In this document: positions 30,915 to 40,470 of the stretch, one piece after another
How the letters are laid out: each line of letters starts with the position of its first letter
Numbering within the stretch: position 1 is the stretch's first letter
From: Nocardioides sp. TF02-7
GTDB taxonomy: Bacteria > Actinomycetota > Actinomycetes > Propionibacteriales > Nocardioidaceae
Length of the DNA: 64,000 nt
NCBI RefSeq assembly: GCF_022437945.1
Contig: NZ_CP092535.1
Span: forward strand, 2,418,001 to 2,482,000
Direction: 5' to 3'
Notes under the pieces: generated by a model
Databases searched by the model: none
Told to the model about the DNA's origin: nothing
Seen by the model: only the letters and a program-made list of their open reading frames with translations
Translations under genes and position numbers: made by a program

Positions 30915-32334
30915 ATGACCCAGACCGAGAGCGGGAGCGGCCACCCGGGCGGCCCCGACAGCCCCGACGCCTTGGCCGGGCCGTTCACGCCCGGGATGCG
31001 CGACAACCCCGAGGAGCTCGCGCAGTACGTCGACACGATCGTCGGGCAGCCGCTGCCCCTGGCCGACGGGTCGCCGCCGACCAACGGCGGCCCGCCGGCC
31101 GACGGCGCCGCCGCGGCCACGACACCGGAGCAGGAGTTCGCGGCGCAGTGGCGCAACGCGGCGTACAACTGCTTCTCCTCCGGGCACAAGTTCTGCCGCG
31201 AGGTGTGCCCGGTGATGCAGGTGACCCGCAACGAGTCGTGGACGCCGACCGCCTTCCACGCCAACGTCGTGGCGATGGAGAAGGGCGAGGTCTCCGTCGC
31301 CGACGTCGCGGCCGACTACGTCAACTGCACCCAGTGCGGCGCCTGCGAGCTGCGGTGCCCCCAACACGCTGTTCACCGGCGACTTCTACCGGTTCCGCAC
31401 CCGCACCGTCGACGTCGTCAAGGCGGTCCGGGCGCTCGCCGTCGAGCAGGGCGTCCACCAGGAGGGCTGGCGCACCTGGAACGCGCGCACCGACGAGCTC
31501 ACCCACGAGCCGGTGCTGGGCGAGACCCCGGTCAGCCAGGAGCACGTGCGCGACTGGAGCGCCGGTCTCGACCTGCCGATCGGCGGCGAGACGGTCCTGT
31601 TCGTCGACTGCGAGGCGGCGTTCTACCGCACCTCGGTGCCGCGGGCGGTCGCCCAGGTGCTGACGATGGCCGGCGTCGAGTTCGGGCTGATGGGCGAGCA
31701 GTGGTGCTGCGGCGGGCCGGCCGCCGAGATGGGGTACGTCGACCAGGCGCGGCGGTTCGCCCGGCACAACCTCGACAACTGGCGCTCGACCGGCACCAAG
31801 CGGGTGCTGGTGCTCGACCCGCACGACTACATCTCCTTCACCGAGGACTACCCGCGGTACTTCGGCGCGGAGTACGACATCGAGGTCGTGCTCGTCGTCG
31901 AGCTGTTCGCGGAGCTGATCCGCGAGGGGAGGCTGACGCCGTCGGTGCCCGTCGAGCGGACGATCACCTACCACGACCCGTGCCGGCTCAACAAGCGCAA
32001 GGGCATCTGGAAGGAGCCGCGCGAGATCCTCCGGGCGATCCCGGGACTGACCTTCAACGACGTCGACCGGGTGACCCAGTGGTCCTACTGCTCGGGAGGC
32101 GGCGGCGGGCTGCCGATCGAGAAGCCGGAGCTGACCGAGCGGATCTCCGCCAACCGGCTGGAGAAGGCGGCCGCCCTCGAGGTCGACACGCTGGTGAGCG
32201 CGTGCCCGTGGTCGGAGCGGCCGCTGTCGGCGGCGGGGGAGAGCCGGTCGATCGACGTCGTCGACATCCACGAGCTGCTGGCGGCCTCGCTCGGCATCGA
32301 GGTCGGGGGCACGACCCACGGCGGTGCGTCGTGA
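30915..32334 (+). CDS. (Fe-S)-binding protein with CCG domains, GlcF/heterodisulfide reductase-like
   Basis: An electron-transfer partner of the FAD-linked oxidase that follows. The N-terminal third has cysteines in YNCFSSGHKFCREVCP and the ferredoxin-type NCTQCGACELRCP, fitting 4Fe-4S sites. The C-terminal part has two CCG-type regions: EQWCCGGPAAEMGY, then YHDPCRLNKRKG and YCSGGGGG. Length is about 473 residues. One indel in the C run at about 31362 splits the ferredoxin region (RCPNTLFTGDFYRFRTRTVD after repair). The ATG follows GGGAG. The stop overlaps the next start (GTGA). GlcF-type proteins pass electrons from a 2-hydroxyacid oxidase to the respiratory chain; the actual donor here is inferred. 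Confidence 0.88.
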
Positions 32335-33855
32335 CCATCCAGCTCGAGCGCATCGACGAGGTCGTGACGGCGCTGCGCACGGTCCTTGCCGACGACCAGA
32401 TCCTCACCTCGAAGGCCGACCGCCTCAACCGGGCCCGGGTGCCGGCGCCGTTCCCCGTCCACCGCTGGGCGGAGCGGATGCCCGACCTGGCGGTGCTGCC
32501 GACCAGCACCGAGCAGGTCGCCGGCGTGGTCCGCATCGCCAACGACCTCCGGGTGCCGGTGGTGCCGCGCGACGGCGGCACCGGCCTCACCGACGGCGCC
32601 GTGCAGCTGCGCGGCGGGATCGTGATCGACGTCAAGCGGATGAACCAGGTCAAGGAGATCGACCTCGACAACCGCACCGCCACGGTCGGCACCGGCATCA
32701 ACATGCTCAAGCTCAACGAGGAGCTGGCGCGGCACGAGCTGTTCTACCCCCGACGACCCCGCGTCGTACCCGTGCTCGTTGGTCGGCGGCCGGATCGGCA
32801 CCAGTGGGTGGTCGCTGATCGGGTCGCGCTACGGCCACACCCGCGATCTCGTCCTCAGCTTCGACCACGTGCTGCCCACGGGCGAGGTCATGCACGTCGG
32901 CGACGGCATCGGCCACAAGGTCAGCAAGTCCTCGAGCGGCTACCAGCTCAAGCACCTGTTCATGGGCCACCAGGGCACGCTCGGCATCGCCACCGAGGCG
33001 ACCCTCAAGCTCTACCCCAAGCCGGAGGCCGAGCTCTCGCCGTTCTGGGCCTTCGACAACTACGACGACGCCTACCGCTGCGTCGGCGCCCTGGCCCGCG
33101 CGGGGGTCGCGACGTTCGCCGGCGCCGTGCTCTTCGACGAGTGGAAGGTCGCCTACCTGCGCCGTGACGACGAGGCCTACATCCCCCAGCCCGGCGACGT
33201 CCGTGCGCTGGTCTGCGCGGTGATGTACGGCTACGAGGACGAGGTCCGCCCGGCGGGCAAGCGGCTGTTCCGGATCGCGAAGGAGCACGGCGCCCGCTAC
33301 CTCGGCGACGAGATCTCCGAGGGCGACTGGGCGGCGCGGCACGACCGCTACGCCACCCCGCTGCACGGCCGCACCAAGGACGGCCAGGTCGTGCCGATGA
33401 GCTGGCACTGCGAGGACGCGGCGATCAGCTACACCCACCTCCCGTCGGTCACCCGGGCCTGGCACGAGATCGTCGCCGACCTGCGCCGTAAGACCGACGT
33501 GTTCGACGACTGGGGGATGTTCGCCTACACCTCCGCCGACACCGGGGTCGACTACCTCACCGAGATCGACGTCGGGATCTGGGAGCAGCAGCTCGACGAC
33601 CGGGCGTGGGAGCTGTGGGTCCGGGCCAAGCGCGACATCGCCGCGGTCGCCCTCGCCCACCACGGGTCGATCAGCGCCTGCCACGGGTCCTGCCGCGACG
33701 GCGAGGTCGACCTCGTGCCCGACGAGCTCGGGCGCGGCTTCGACGTGATGCTCGACATCAAGCGCGCCCTCGACCCCCACAACATCATGAACCCGGGGAA
33801 GTACCACCTCGACCGGGCCTACGAGCAGGCCCACGAGAAGGGAGGCCGCGGATGA
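32331..33855 (+). CDS. FAD-linked oxidase, GlcD/VAO-type
   Basis: A flavoprotein dehydrogenase of the vanillyl-alcohol-oxidase fold. The PP-loop region VVPRDGGTGLTDGAVQLRGGIVID and the FAD site around SYPCSLVGGRIGTSGWSLIGSRYGHTRDLV are visible after repairing one extra C near 32750. The C-terminal cap ends SISACHGSCRDG...DVMLDIKRALDPHNIMNPGKY, the family hallmark. Length is about 508 residues. GTG start overlaps the Fe-S gene stop, and the stop overlaps the next start (ATGA). With the Fe-S protein it should form a GlcDF-like respiratory dehydrogenase for a 2-hydroxyacid or similar compound. The substrate cannot be read from the sequence. Confidence 0.9.
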
Positions 33856-34191
33856 GCCCGCAGGAGCCCGAGGGCACCGAGGACGTCGGAAGCGCGGACG
33901 GCGCCGCGAAGACGGGGGAGCCGGATCGGCTACCGGTACGCCGAGCAGCACGACCCGCCGCGGCCGGAGCGGGTCAGCGACGTCGCGGTCGCGACGTTCG
34001 AGCACGTCTACGAGGTCGACCCGCGCCTGATGGAGCGCTGGGTGCTCCAGCAGGAGTTCCCCAACTGGGACAGCCTCCGGATCATGAACAGCCGCCACGA
34101 GCACCTCGACTGGATGCACCGCCACTTCGCCGACGTGGTCGTGACCGGCTCGGAGCTGCTCGCCGAGGTCGAGCAGGAGGACCCACGATGA
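33852..34191 (+). CDS. Small uncharacterised protein coupled to the oxidase operon
   Basis: About 112 residues after correcting the G run near 33918 (KTGSRIGYRYAEQHDPPRPE). The first 25 residues are acidic and low in complexity. The rest is predicted helical with many aromatic residues (VATFEHVYEVDPRLMERWVLQQ, FPNWDSLRIM, HEHLDWMHRHFADVVV). It has no signal peptide, membrane helix or cysteine. Its start overlaps the oxidase stop and its stop overlaps the permease start, both as ATGA, so it is made in step with both. I do not recognise the family. A third subunit or chaperone of the oxidase is a reasonable guess, not a finding. Confidence 0.7.
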
Positions 34192-35738
34192 GCCACCGCC
34201 TCGAGGACGACGCGGCGTCGCACCAGCACCACGAGCACGACGCCGACGCGGCGGCCCTGGCGTCGCTCGGTTACCAGTCGGAGTTCAAGCGCGACATGAG
34301 CCTGTGGGCCAACTTCGCCCTCGGGTTCACCTACCTCTCGCCGGTCGTCGGCATCTACACGCTGTTCGCCGTCGGGCTGATCACGGGCGGCCCGGCGATG
34401 ATCTGGTGGCTCGTGATCGTCGGCGTCGGCCAGCTCCTCGTCGCGCTCGTCTTCGGCGAGATCGTCTCCCAGTACCCGGTCGCGGGCGGCGTCTACCCGT
34501 GGGCGCGCCGGCTCTGGGGGCGCAAGTGGGCCTGGATGACCGGCTGGGTCTACCTGGTCGCGCTGCTGACGACGATCGCGGGCGTCGTCTACGGCTCCGG
34601 GCCGTTCCTGGCGCAGCTCGTCGGCTTCACCCCCGGCGAGGCCTCCACGATCACCTGTGCGCTGATCCTGCTCGCCGTGGCGCTGGCCATCAACCTGATG
34701 GGCACCCGGTGGCTCGCGACCGCCGCGATCATCGGCTTCAGCGCCGAGCTGCTGGGTGCGATCGCGGTCGGCGCGTGGCTGCTGCTGACCGAGCGGCACC
34801 ACAACCTGTCGGTGCTCTTCGACACTGAAGGCGTGGTCGGCCACAGCGGCGGCTACCTGTCGGCGTTCCTCGCCGCCGCGCTGATCGGCATCTACCAGTA
34901 CTACGGCTTCGAGGCCTGCGGCGACGTCGCCGAGGAGGTGCCGAACCCGGCGCGGCAGATCCCCAAGGCGATGCGGATGACGATCTACGTCGGCGGCGCG
35001 GCGGCGATCTTCGTGTGCCTCTCCCTGCTGCTCGCGGTCGCCGACTACGCCGCGGTCATCGACGGCACCGACGCCGACCCGGTCACCACGGTGCTGCACA
35101 ACGCGTTCGGCGAGGGCGGCACCAAGGTGGTCCTCGTCGTCGTGATGCTCTCGTTCCTGTCCTGCGCGTTGAGCCTCATGGCCGCCGCCAGCCGGCTGAT
35201 GTACTCCTACGCGCGCGACGACATGATCTTCGGCTCGCGGCTGTTCCGGACGTTCCTGCCGCACCGCCACGTGCCGCCGTACGCCATGGTCGTCGCCGCG
35301 ATCGTGCCGGCGGTGATCGTGCTCGGCTCGGTGTTCTCCACCAAGGCGCTCACGTCGATCATCTCCTTCGCCACCCTCGGCATCTACCTCGGCTTCCACA
35401 TGGTGACGGCAGCGGCGCTGCGCGCCCGGCTCAAGGGCTGGGTGCCGAGCGGCGCGTTCACGCTCGGCCGCTGGGGGATGCTCGTCAACGTCGCGGCGCT
35501 GGCCTACGGCGTGCTCGCAATGGTCAACATGGCGTGGCCGCGCACCCCGGACCTGCCGTGGTACGACAACTGGCTGGTCGCCCTGTCGGCCGCCATCGGC
35601 GCCGCCGTCGGCCTGGCCTACATGCTCCTCGTGCGTCCCTACGAGCGCAGCAACGCGCCGGCGGGTGACGCCATCCCTCGTCGACCGGGTCCACCGGGGC
35701 CCGCCGAAACCGCCGCACCCACAAGGAGTCGAGGATGA
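34188..35738 (+). CDS. APC-superfamily amino acid/amine permease
   Basis: An intact 516-residue carrier with about 12 membrane segments. The cytosolic N-terminus is rich in His and Asp (ASHQHHEHDADAAALASLGY) before FKRDMSLWANFALGFTYLSP, the start of TM1. The consensus GGVYPWARRLWGRKWAWMTGWVY resembles amino acid/GABA/choline-type permeases. FEACGDVAEEVPNPARQIPKAM is the conserved APC loop after TM6. It is translationally coupled on both sides (ATGA overlaps), so it probably imports the substrate, or a precursor, of the oxidase operon. The His-rich start is unusual and may bind metal; this is speculative. Confidence 0.9.
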   Translation: MSHRLEDDAASHQHHEHDADAAALASLGYQSEFKRDMSLWANFALGFTYLSPVVGIYTLFAVGLITGGPAMIWWLVIVGVGQLLVALVFGEIVSQYPVAGGVYPWARRLWGRKWAWMTGWVYLVALLTTIAGVVYGSGPFLAQLVGFTPGEASTITCALILLAVALAINLMGTRWLATAAIIGFSAELLGAIAVGAWLLLTERHHNLSVLFDTEGVVGHSGGYLSAFLAAALIGIYQYYGFEACGDVAEEVPNPARQIPKAMRMTIYVGGAAAIFVCLSLLLAVADYAAVIDGTDADPVTTVLHNAFGEGGTKVVLVVVMLSFLSCALSLMAAASRLMYSYARDDMIFGSRLFRTFLPHRHVPPYAMVVAAIVPAVIVLGSVFSTKALTSIISFATLGIYLGFHMVTAAALRARLKGWVPSGAFTLGRWGMLVNVAALAYGVLAMVNMAWPRTPDLPWYDNWLVALSAAIGAAVGLAYMLLVRPYERSNAPAGDAIPRRPGPPGPAETAAPTRSRG

Positions 35739-36785
35739 GATTCAGCTACGCGATGCTCCCGGACTACCCGCTCACCGAGTCCCTGGCATCCATCCAGAAG
35801 GCCGACGAGCTCGGCTTCCACGCCGTCTACGCCGCCGACGAGACCTGGCACAAGGACCTGTGGCTGCTGTTCGCCGCGGCGGCCGCGTCCACCAGCCGGA
35901 TCCGGCTCGGACCCAGCATCTCCGGGATCTGCCTGCGCGAGCCGACGCTGATCGCCCAGGCCGCGGCCACCCTCGACGAGCTGACCGGGGGACGCGCCGA
36001 GGTCGCCGTCTCCAGCGGCAACTTCGGCCTGCTCGCGCAGTACGGCATCGACTGGGCCAAGACCAAGCCGCTCTCGCGGGTCAAGGAGGCCGTCCACGTC
36101 ATCCGCACCCTGCTCGACGACGGGGTGATCACCTACGACGGCGAGTTCTTCAAGTACAACGGCCTGTTCACGTTCGCCCGGCCGGTGCAGGACCACCTGC
36201 CGGTGAAGATGGGCGCGATGCGGGGACCGAAGTCGTTCGAGGCCTCCGCCGAGTTCTCCGACGGCTGCCACCACGCGCTGAGCTACACCCGCGAGGCCTA
36301 CGAGTTCATGATGGAGCACTGCGCGATCGGCGCCGAGCGGGCCGGCAAGAACATCGAGGACCTCGACATGGGCTCCTGGGTGGTGTTCTCGATCGCCGAG
36401 GACTCCGCGATCGCCAAGGACGCCGCCCGCAGCATGGTCGGCCTCTACGCCTCCTCGATGCCGCACGAGCAGCTGAAGCGCAACGGCGTCCTCCCCGAGG
36501 AGATGGCGCCGATCATCGACGCGATCGGCGCCGGCGACATGGCCCGCGGGATCGAGCTCACCACCCCCCGACATCGCCGAGCGGCTCTCGATCGCCGGGA
36601 CGCCGGAGGAGGTCGTGGCCAAGATCAAGGAGCAGATCGAGCCGACCGGGGTCAACCACATGATCCTCGCGATCACCGATGCCGCGCTGGTGAAGGCGCT
36701 GATGGGCCGCGAGCTCGAGGGCGTGCCCGACATCAACGCCCAACTCCAGCTGGTCCACGACCAGGTGATGCCGGCGTTCGCCTGA
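35735..36785 (+). CDS. LLM-class flavin/F420-dependent oxidoreductase (TIGR03842-like)
   Basis: A luciferase-like TIM-barrel protein beginning MRFSYAMLPDYPLTESLASI, with RIRLGPSISGICLREPTLIAQAAATLDELTGGRAEVAVSSGNFGLLAQYG as cofactor-binding core. It closely resembles the TIGR03842 (CPS_4043) family, named F420-dependent although cofactor use is not proven for all members. About 350 residues after removing one extra C near 36567 (TTPDIAERLSIAGTPEEVV). The end is LQLVHDQVMPAFA. It is coupled to the permease by ATGA, so it belongs to the same pathway. The substrate is unknown. Its last codons overlap the -35 of the next gene's promoter. Confidence 0.88.
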
Positions 36786-36801
36786 CCTCGCCGGCGGGTA
36801 C
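36776..36801 (+). promoter_or_regulatory. SigB/SigF-like promoter before capA-like gene
   Basis: GTT at 36776-36778, 17 bases, GGGTAC at 36796-36801, with the ATG at 36823. This matches the GTT-N15-17-GGGTAC layout seen upstream of the stress block near 27.6 kb. The -35 lies in the last codons of the LLM oxidoreductase. Confidence 0.5.
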
Positions 36802-36822
36802 CTGCCCGTTACCCTCCTGCCC

Positions 36823-37995
36823 ATGACGTCGCGCCGGTCCCGGGCGGCGCGGTGGGCGCGGCGGGCGGGCGGAGCGGTCGCGCTGGCCGCACTCGCCGCC
36901 TGCTCGACCGGACCGTCACCGTCGTCCCCGTCGTCGGAGCCGTCCTCCTCGGTCCCGTCCTCGTCGGCCACGGCGACGGGGGAGGGCTCGACGGGCGCCG
37001 GCGAGCCGGCGGCGCCACCGCCGCGACCGATCACGCTGGCGTTCGCCGGCGACCTCCACTTCGAGGGGGTGCTGCGGGACAGGTTGGGCGACCCGGCGAC
37101 GGCCGTGGCACCCGCGACGCGCACGCTCGCCGCGGCCGACCTCGCGATCGTGAACCTCGAGACGGCCGTGGGGTCCGGCGGCCGCCCCGAGCCGGGCAAG
37201 CGGTTCACGTTCCAGGCGCCGCCGGCGGCGTTCGCGGCTCTTGCCGCGGGCGGCATCGACGTGGCGACCATGGCCAACAACCACGTCCTCGACTTCGGAC
37301 GCGCGTCGCTCGGCTCGACGTTCGCGGCGATCCGCGCAGCCGAGGCCGGCCGGCCGCCGCTCTCGGTCGTCGGCATCGGCCGCGACGCGGAGGGTGCGTT
37401 CCGGCCGGCTCACCGTCGCGTCGACGGCACGAGGGTGGCGGTCATCGGCGCCACCGTCGCCGGCAGCGACCCGACCGCCGACCCGACCGGACACTGGGCC
37501 GCCACCCGCACCCGTCCCGGGACGGCCGACGGCACGGACCCGGCGCGGCTGCTGCGCGCCGTCCGCACGGCGGACCGAGGAGCAGACATCGTCGTCGTCT
37601 ACATGCACTGGGGGACCCAGGGCGAGCAGTGCCCCGACCCGCTGCAGCGGTCCCTCGCCCCCAGGCTCGTCGAGGCCGGCGCCGACGTCGTCGTCGGCAG
37701 CCACACCCACGGGCTGCAGGGCGACGGGCGGGTCGGACCCGGCTACGTGGCCTACGGCCTCGGCAACTACGTCTGGTACACGCCGTCCCCGGCCGGCTCG
37801 GTGACGACCGGCGGAGTGCTGACGCTGACCGTCGTACCGCCGCGGTCGCCCACCGGCCGAGCGACGGTCCGGGACGCCGCCTGGGAGCCGGTGGTGGTCG
37901 GCGCCGACGGCCTGCCGACCCCGGTCGCCGGGGCGGGCCGGTCGGCCTTCGCGGACGAGATGGCCGCGCTCCGCGCGTGCGCGGGCGTCCGTTGA
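36823..37995 (+). CDS. CapA-family (poly-gamma-glutamate synthesis-like) lipoprotein
   Basis: An intact 390-residue protein. The N-terminus is a lipoprotein signal (VALAALAAC, Cys about residue 26), followed by a Ser/Pro/Thr-rich linker to about residue 70. The CapA metallophosphatase-like domain has FAGDLHFEG, IVNLETAVG, MANNHVLDFG, YMHWGTQ and VVGSHTHGLQG, the Asp/Asn/His metal ligands of the calcineurin-like fold. In Bacillus CapA takes part in poly-gamma-glutamate capsule export, but no CapB or CapC is present. A general wall or glycan phosphoesterase role is equally possible. A SigB-like promoter precedes it, suggesting expression apart from the upstream operon. Confidence 0.88.
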   Translation: MTSRRSRAARWARRAGGAVALAALAACSTGPSPSSPSSEPSSSVPSSSATATGEGSTGAGEPAAPPPRPITLAFAGDLHFEGVLRDRLGDPATAVAPATRTLAAADLAIVNLETAVGSGGRPEPGKRFTFQAPPAAFAALAAGGIDVATMANNHVLDFGRASLGSTFAAIRAAEAGRPPLSVVGIGRDAEGAFRPAHRRVDGTRVAVIGATVAGSDPTADPTGHWAATRTRPGTADGTDPARLLRAVRTADRGADIVVVYMHWGTQGEQCPDPLQRSLAPRLVEAGADVVVGSHTHGLQGDGRVGPGYVAYGLGNYVWYTPSPAGSVTTGGVLTLTVVPPRSPTGRATVRDAAWEPVVVGADGLPTPVAGAGRSAFADEMAALRACAGVR

Positions 37996-38021
37996 CAGGA
38001 CCCCTACAGGAAGGAAGGCGC

Positions 38022-39173
38022 GTGCGCCCACTCGAAGGAACACTGGTGGTGGCCCTGGAGCACGCGGTCGCCGCACCGCTGGCCACCCGGCACCTCGCCG
38101 ACCTCGGCGCCCGGGTGGTCAAGGTGGAGCGCCCCGGGGTCGGCGACTTCGCCCGCGGGTACGACCGGTCCGTCCACGGGCAGGCCAGCTACTTCGTCTG
38201 GCTCAACCGCGGGAAGGAGAGCGTGGAGCTCGACCTCAAGGACGAGGCCGACCGCGCGCTCCTGACCTCGGTCGTCGACCGGGCGGACGTCGTCGTGCAG
38301 AACCTGCTCCCCGGCGCGGTGGAGCGGCTCGGCCTCGACGCCGAGACCCTGCGGGCGCGCAGGCCGGAGCTGGTGCACTGCTCCATCTCGGGCTACGGCC
38401 CCGACGGCCCGTACGCCGCGAAGAAGGCCTACGACCTGCTCGTCCAGTGCGAGTCGGGCCTCCTGTCGGTCACCGGGCCGGCCGAGGAGCCGGCGAAGGT
38501 CGGGATCTCCGTCGTCGACATCGCCACCGGGATGTACGCCTACTCCGGCGTCCTCGCGGCCCTGCTCCGCCGGGCGCGCACCGGCGACGGCGCGACCCTG
38601 CACGTCTCGATGCTCGACGCGATCGGCGAGTGGATGATGCAGCCGACCTACCTCAGCGTCTACGGCGGCCACCCGTTCGTCCGCACCGGGGCGCGGCACG
38701 CCTCCATCGCTCCCTACGGGCCCTTCGCGACCGCGGACGGCACGGTGTTCCTGGGCGTGCAGAGCGACCGGGAGTGGGCCGTGCTGTGCCGCGACGTGCT
38801 CGGTGAGCCGCAGTTCGTCGAGGACGAGCGCTTCGCCCGCAACCCCGAACGGGTCCAGCACCAGGCCGAGATCCGCGAGCTCATCGAGCGGTGCTTCGCC
38901 GACCGCCCGGCCGAGCAGGTCCTGGCCGCCCTGGAGTCGGCCGGGATCGCGTGTGCCCGCCTGCGCTCGACCGAGGAGTTCTTCCACCACCCGCAGCTGG
39001 AGGCGCGCGGGCGGTGGCGCGACGTCGGCACTCCGAACGGCGCGGTGCGTGCGCTGCTCCCGCCGGCGAGCTTCTCCGACGTCGATGCCGTCATGGGCGA
39101 CGTACCGGCCCTGGGCGCGCACACCGCCGCCCTGCGCTCGGAGTTCGGCGAGCCGGGGCGAGCCCGGCGATAG
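38022..39173 (+). CDS. CaiB/BaiF-family CoA-transferase
   Basis: An intact 383-residue class III CoA-transferase. RPLEGTLVVALEHAVAAPLATRHLADLGARVVKVERPGVGDFAR is the family start. The catalytic Asp lies in the region GISVVDIATGMYAYSGVLAAL, and NRGKESVELDLKDE follows the first domain. APYGPFATADGTVFLGVQSDREW supports acyl-CoA acid transferases such as those for formyl, succinyl or mesaconyl groups. GTG start with AGGAAGGA in good position. It is separated from CapA by 26 bases, so may share its transcript. The acid substrate cannot be assigned. Confidence 0.9.
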   Translation: MRPLEGTLVVALEHAVAAPLATRHLADLGARVVKVERPGVGDFARGYDRSVHGQASYFVWLNRGKESVELDLKDEADRALLTSVVDRADVVVQNLLPGAVERLGLDAETLRARRPELVHCSISGYGPDGPYAAKKAYDLLVQCESGLLSVTGPAEEPAKVGISVVDIATGMYAYSGVLAALLRRARTGDGATLHVSMLDAIGEWMMQPTYLSVYGGHPFVRTGARHASIAPYGPFATADGTVFLGVQSDREWAVLCRDVLGEPQFVEDERFARNPERVQHQAEIRELIERCFADRPAEQVLAALESAGIACARLRSTEEFFHHPQLEARGRWRDVGTPNGAVRALLPPASFSDVDAVMGDVPALGAHTAALRSEFGEPGRARR

Positions 39174-39214
39174 CGCGGCCGCCGGGGGAGCCAACCACCG
39201 GACCCCGGGGGGCG

Positions 39215-39976
39215 TCAGGTCACGGGCCGCTGCCCCGGGCGCCGGGCCGCGAGCGCGGCGACGGCGACGACGACCACGCCGACGACCGCGGTCGCCGTGA
39301 CGGCGGTGCTGCCGTCGCGGATCCCGGTGGCGGCGATCCCGACCAGCGCCCAGACGCCCGCGACCGCGTAGGCGACCACGCCCCTCGCGCGGATCAGCAC
39401 CACGCCGAGGGTGACGGTCGCGATGGCCAGGACGACGAGCTGCCACGTCTCGGACCCGGCCTCCGCGAGGTCGAGGGCCACGGCGGCCGTGGCGGCGTTG
39501 AGGAAGAACGCGGCGGTGACCCAGCCGGCGTACAACCCGACCGCCGCGCGGGTGAGCACGGTCGCCCACCGGCTCGGGCAGTGGTGCCGGGCCGCCGTCA
39601 GCACGGCGTCGAGGGCGGCCGCGAGCATCACCGCGAGCACGACCGCCGTCAGGACGCTGCTGTCGAGGCCGGCCACGGCGATCCAGGCGACGGCCGCGAG
39701 GTAGAGCACCAGCTGGTCGACTTGAAGCCGCCGGGGGACCGCGGCGTCCGCACGGAGCAGGACGGCGAGCGCTTGGGCGATGGCGAGCGCGTAGATCACG
39801 CTCCAGATCGAGAACGCCCAGCCCTGCGGCGTGATCAGCAGCTCGGCGCCCGAGCCGTTGCCCGGTGAGCTCCCGGGGCCGGAGATGGTGACGACGGGCG
39901 CTACCGCCTCGAGGACGGCGGCGACCAGCACGCACCAGGCCAGCGGGGTGCGGTCGGGGGACTGGGGGCGATCCAT
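39215..39976 (-). CDS. TspO-related tryptophan-rich membrane protein
   Basis: An intact 253-residue protein with about seven or eight hydrophobic segments. TPQGWAFSIWSVIYALAIAQ near residue 50 is the signature of the larger TspO/MBR-like tryptophan-rich sensory proteins. GLYAGWVTAAFFLNAATAAV is a second conserved region. The ATG at 39976 is preceded by a GGAGGT-like site (CACCTCC on the plus strand). A GGGTAC box (minus strand) lies about 12 bases upstream, but its -35 is weak. Ligand (porphyrin or sterol-like in TspO) is not predictable. It converges on the CoA-transferase gene across a 41-base gap. Confidence 0.8.
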   Translation of the reverse strand: MDRPQSPDRTPLAWCVLVAAVLEAVAPVVTISGPGSSPGNGSGAELLITPQGWAFSIWSVIYALAIAQALAVLLRADAAVPRRLQVDQLVLYLAAVAWIAVAGLDSSVLTAVVLAVMLAAALDAVLTAARHHCPSRWATVLTRAAVGLYAGWVTAAFFLNAATAAVALDLAEAGSETWQLVVLAIATVTLGVVLIRARGVVAYAVAGVWALVGIAATGIRDGSTAVTATAVVGVVVVAVAALAARRPGQRPVT

Positions 39977-40025
39977 GGAGGTGCGGTACCCCGGGGGCGG
40001 CCGCTCACCGCTCGCGGAGACGAGC

Positions 40026-40058
40026 GACGCCCCCGCCGGTCGGGCCGGCGGGGGCGTC
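40026..40058 (-). terminator. Terminator of tRNA-Phe
   Basis: A 14-bp perfect stem (40026-40039 with 40045-40058) and five-base loop, GC-only, starting nine bases after the 3' end of tRNA-Phe on the minus strand. It also separates the tRNA from the TspO-like gene. Confidence 0.75.
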
Positions 40059-40067
40059 GTGCTCGGT

Positions 40068-40141
40068 GGGCAGGGGGCGGGGTCGAACCGCCGACCTTCC
40101 ACTTTTCAGGCGGACGCTCGTACCAACTGAGCTACCTGCCC
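40068..40141 (-). tRNA. tRNA-Phe (anticodon GAA)
   Basis: 74 nt with acceptor GGGCAGG/CCTGCCC, D-arm TAGCTCAGTTGGTACGAGC, anticodon loop CTGAAAA and T-arm GGCGGTTCGACCCCGCC. CCA is not encoded; the 3' flank reads ACC. Confidence 0.97.
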
Positions 40142-40238
40142 GAGCAGTGGCACACCTTACCCGAGGTCGGGGCCGCACACGAAAGCCAGGGCCGGTGACT
40201 ATGCTGTGCGGGCCGCGTCGGGCCACCCGGCGCGGCGG

Positions 40239-40311
40239 GCCCCCATCGTCTAGCGGCCTAGGACCCCGCCCTTTCACGGCGGTAGCGCCGGTTCGAATCC
40301 GGTTGGGGGTG
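40239..40311 (+). tRNA. tRNA-Glu (anticodon TTC)
   Basis: 73 nt, acceptor GCCCCCA with TGGGGGT (one G-U pair), D-arm TCGTCTAGCGGCCTAGGAC, anticodon stem-loop CCGCCCTTTCACGGCGG and T-arm CCGGTTCGAATCCGG. CCA not encoded. Confidence 0.97.
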
Positions 40312-40391
40312 CGAGCGGTGGTGGTGCGGCACCGGTGGCCCTCGATTGGGAGCGGCCGGGCACCATGGGTTAGAGTTCCACCGCTTCACAA

Positions 40392-40465
40392 GGCCCCGTA
40401 GCGCAGTTGGTTAGCGCGCCGCCCTGTCACGGCGGAGGCCGCGGGTTCGAGTCCCGTCGGGGTCG
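40392..40465 (+). tRNA. tRNA-Asp (anticodon GTC)
   Basis: 74 nt, acceptor GGCCCCG/CGGGGTC, D-arm TAGCGCAGTTGGTTAGCGC, anticodon stem-loop CCGCCCTGTCACGGCGG and T-arm GCGGGTTCGAGTCCCGT. It is 80 bases after tRNA-Glu in the same direction, so they probably share a transcript. Confidence 0.97.
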
Positions 40466-40470
40466 CCGCA

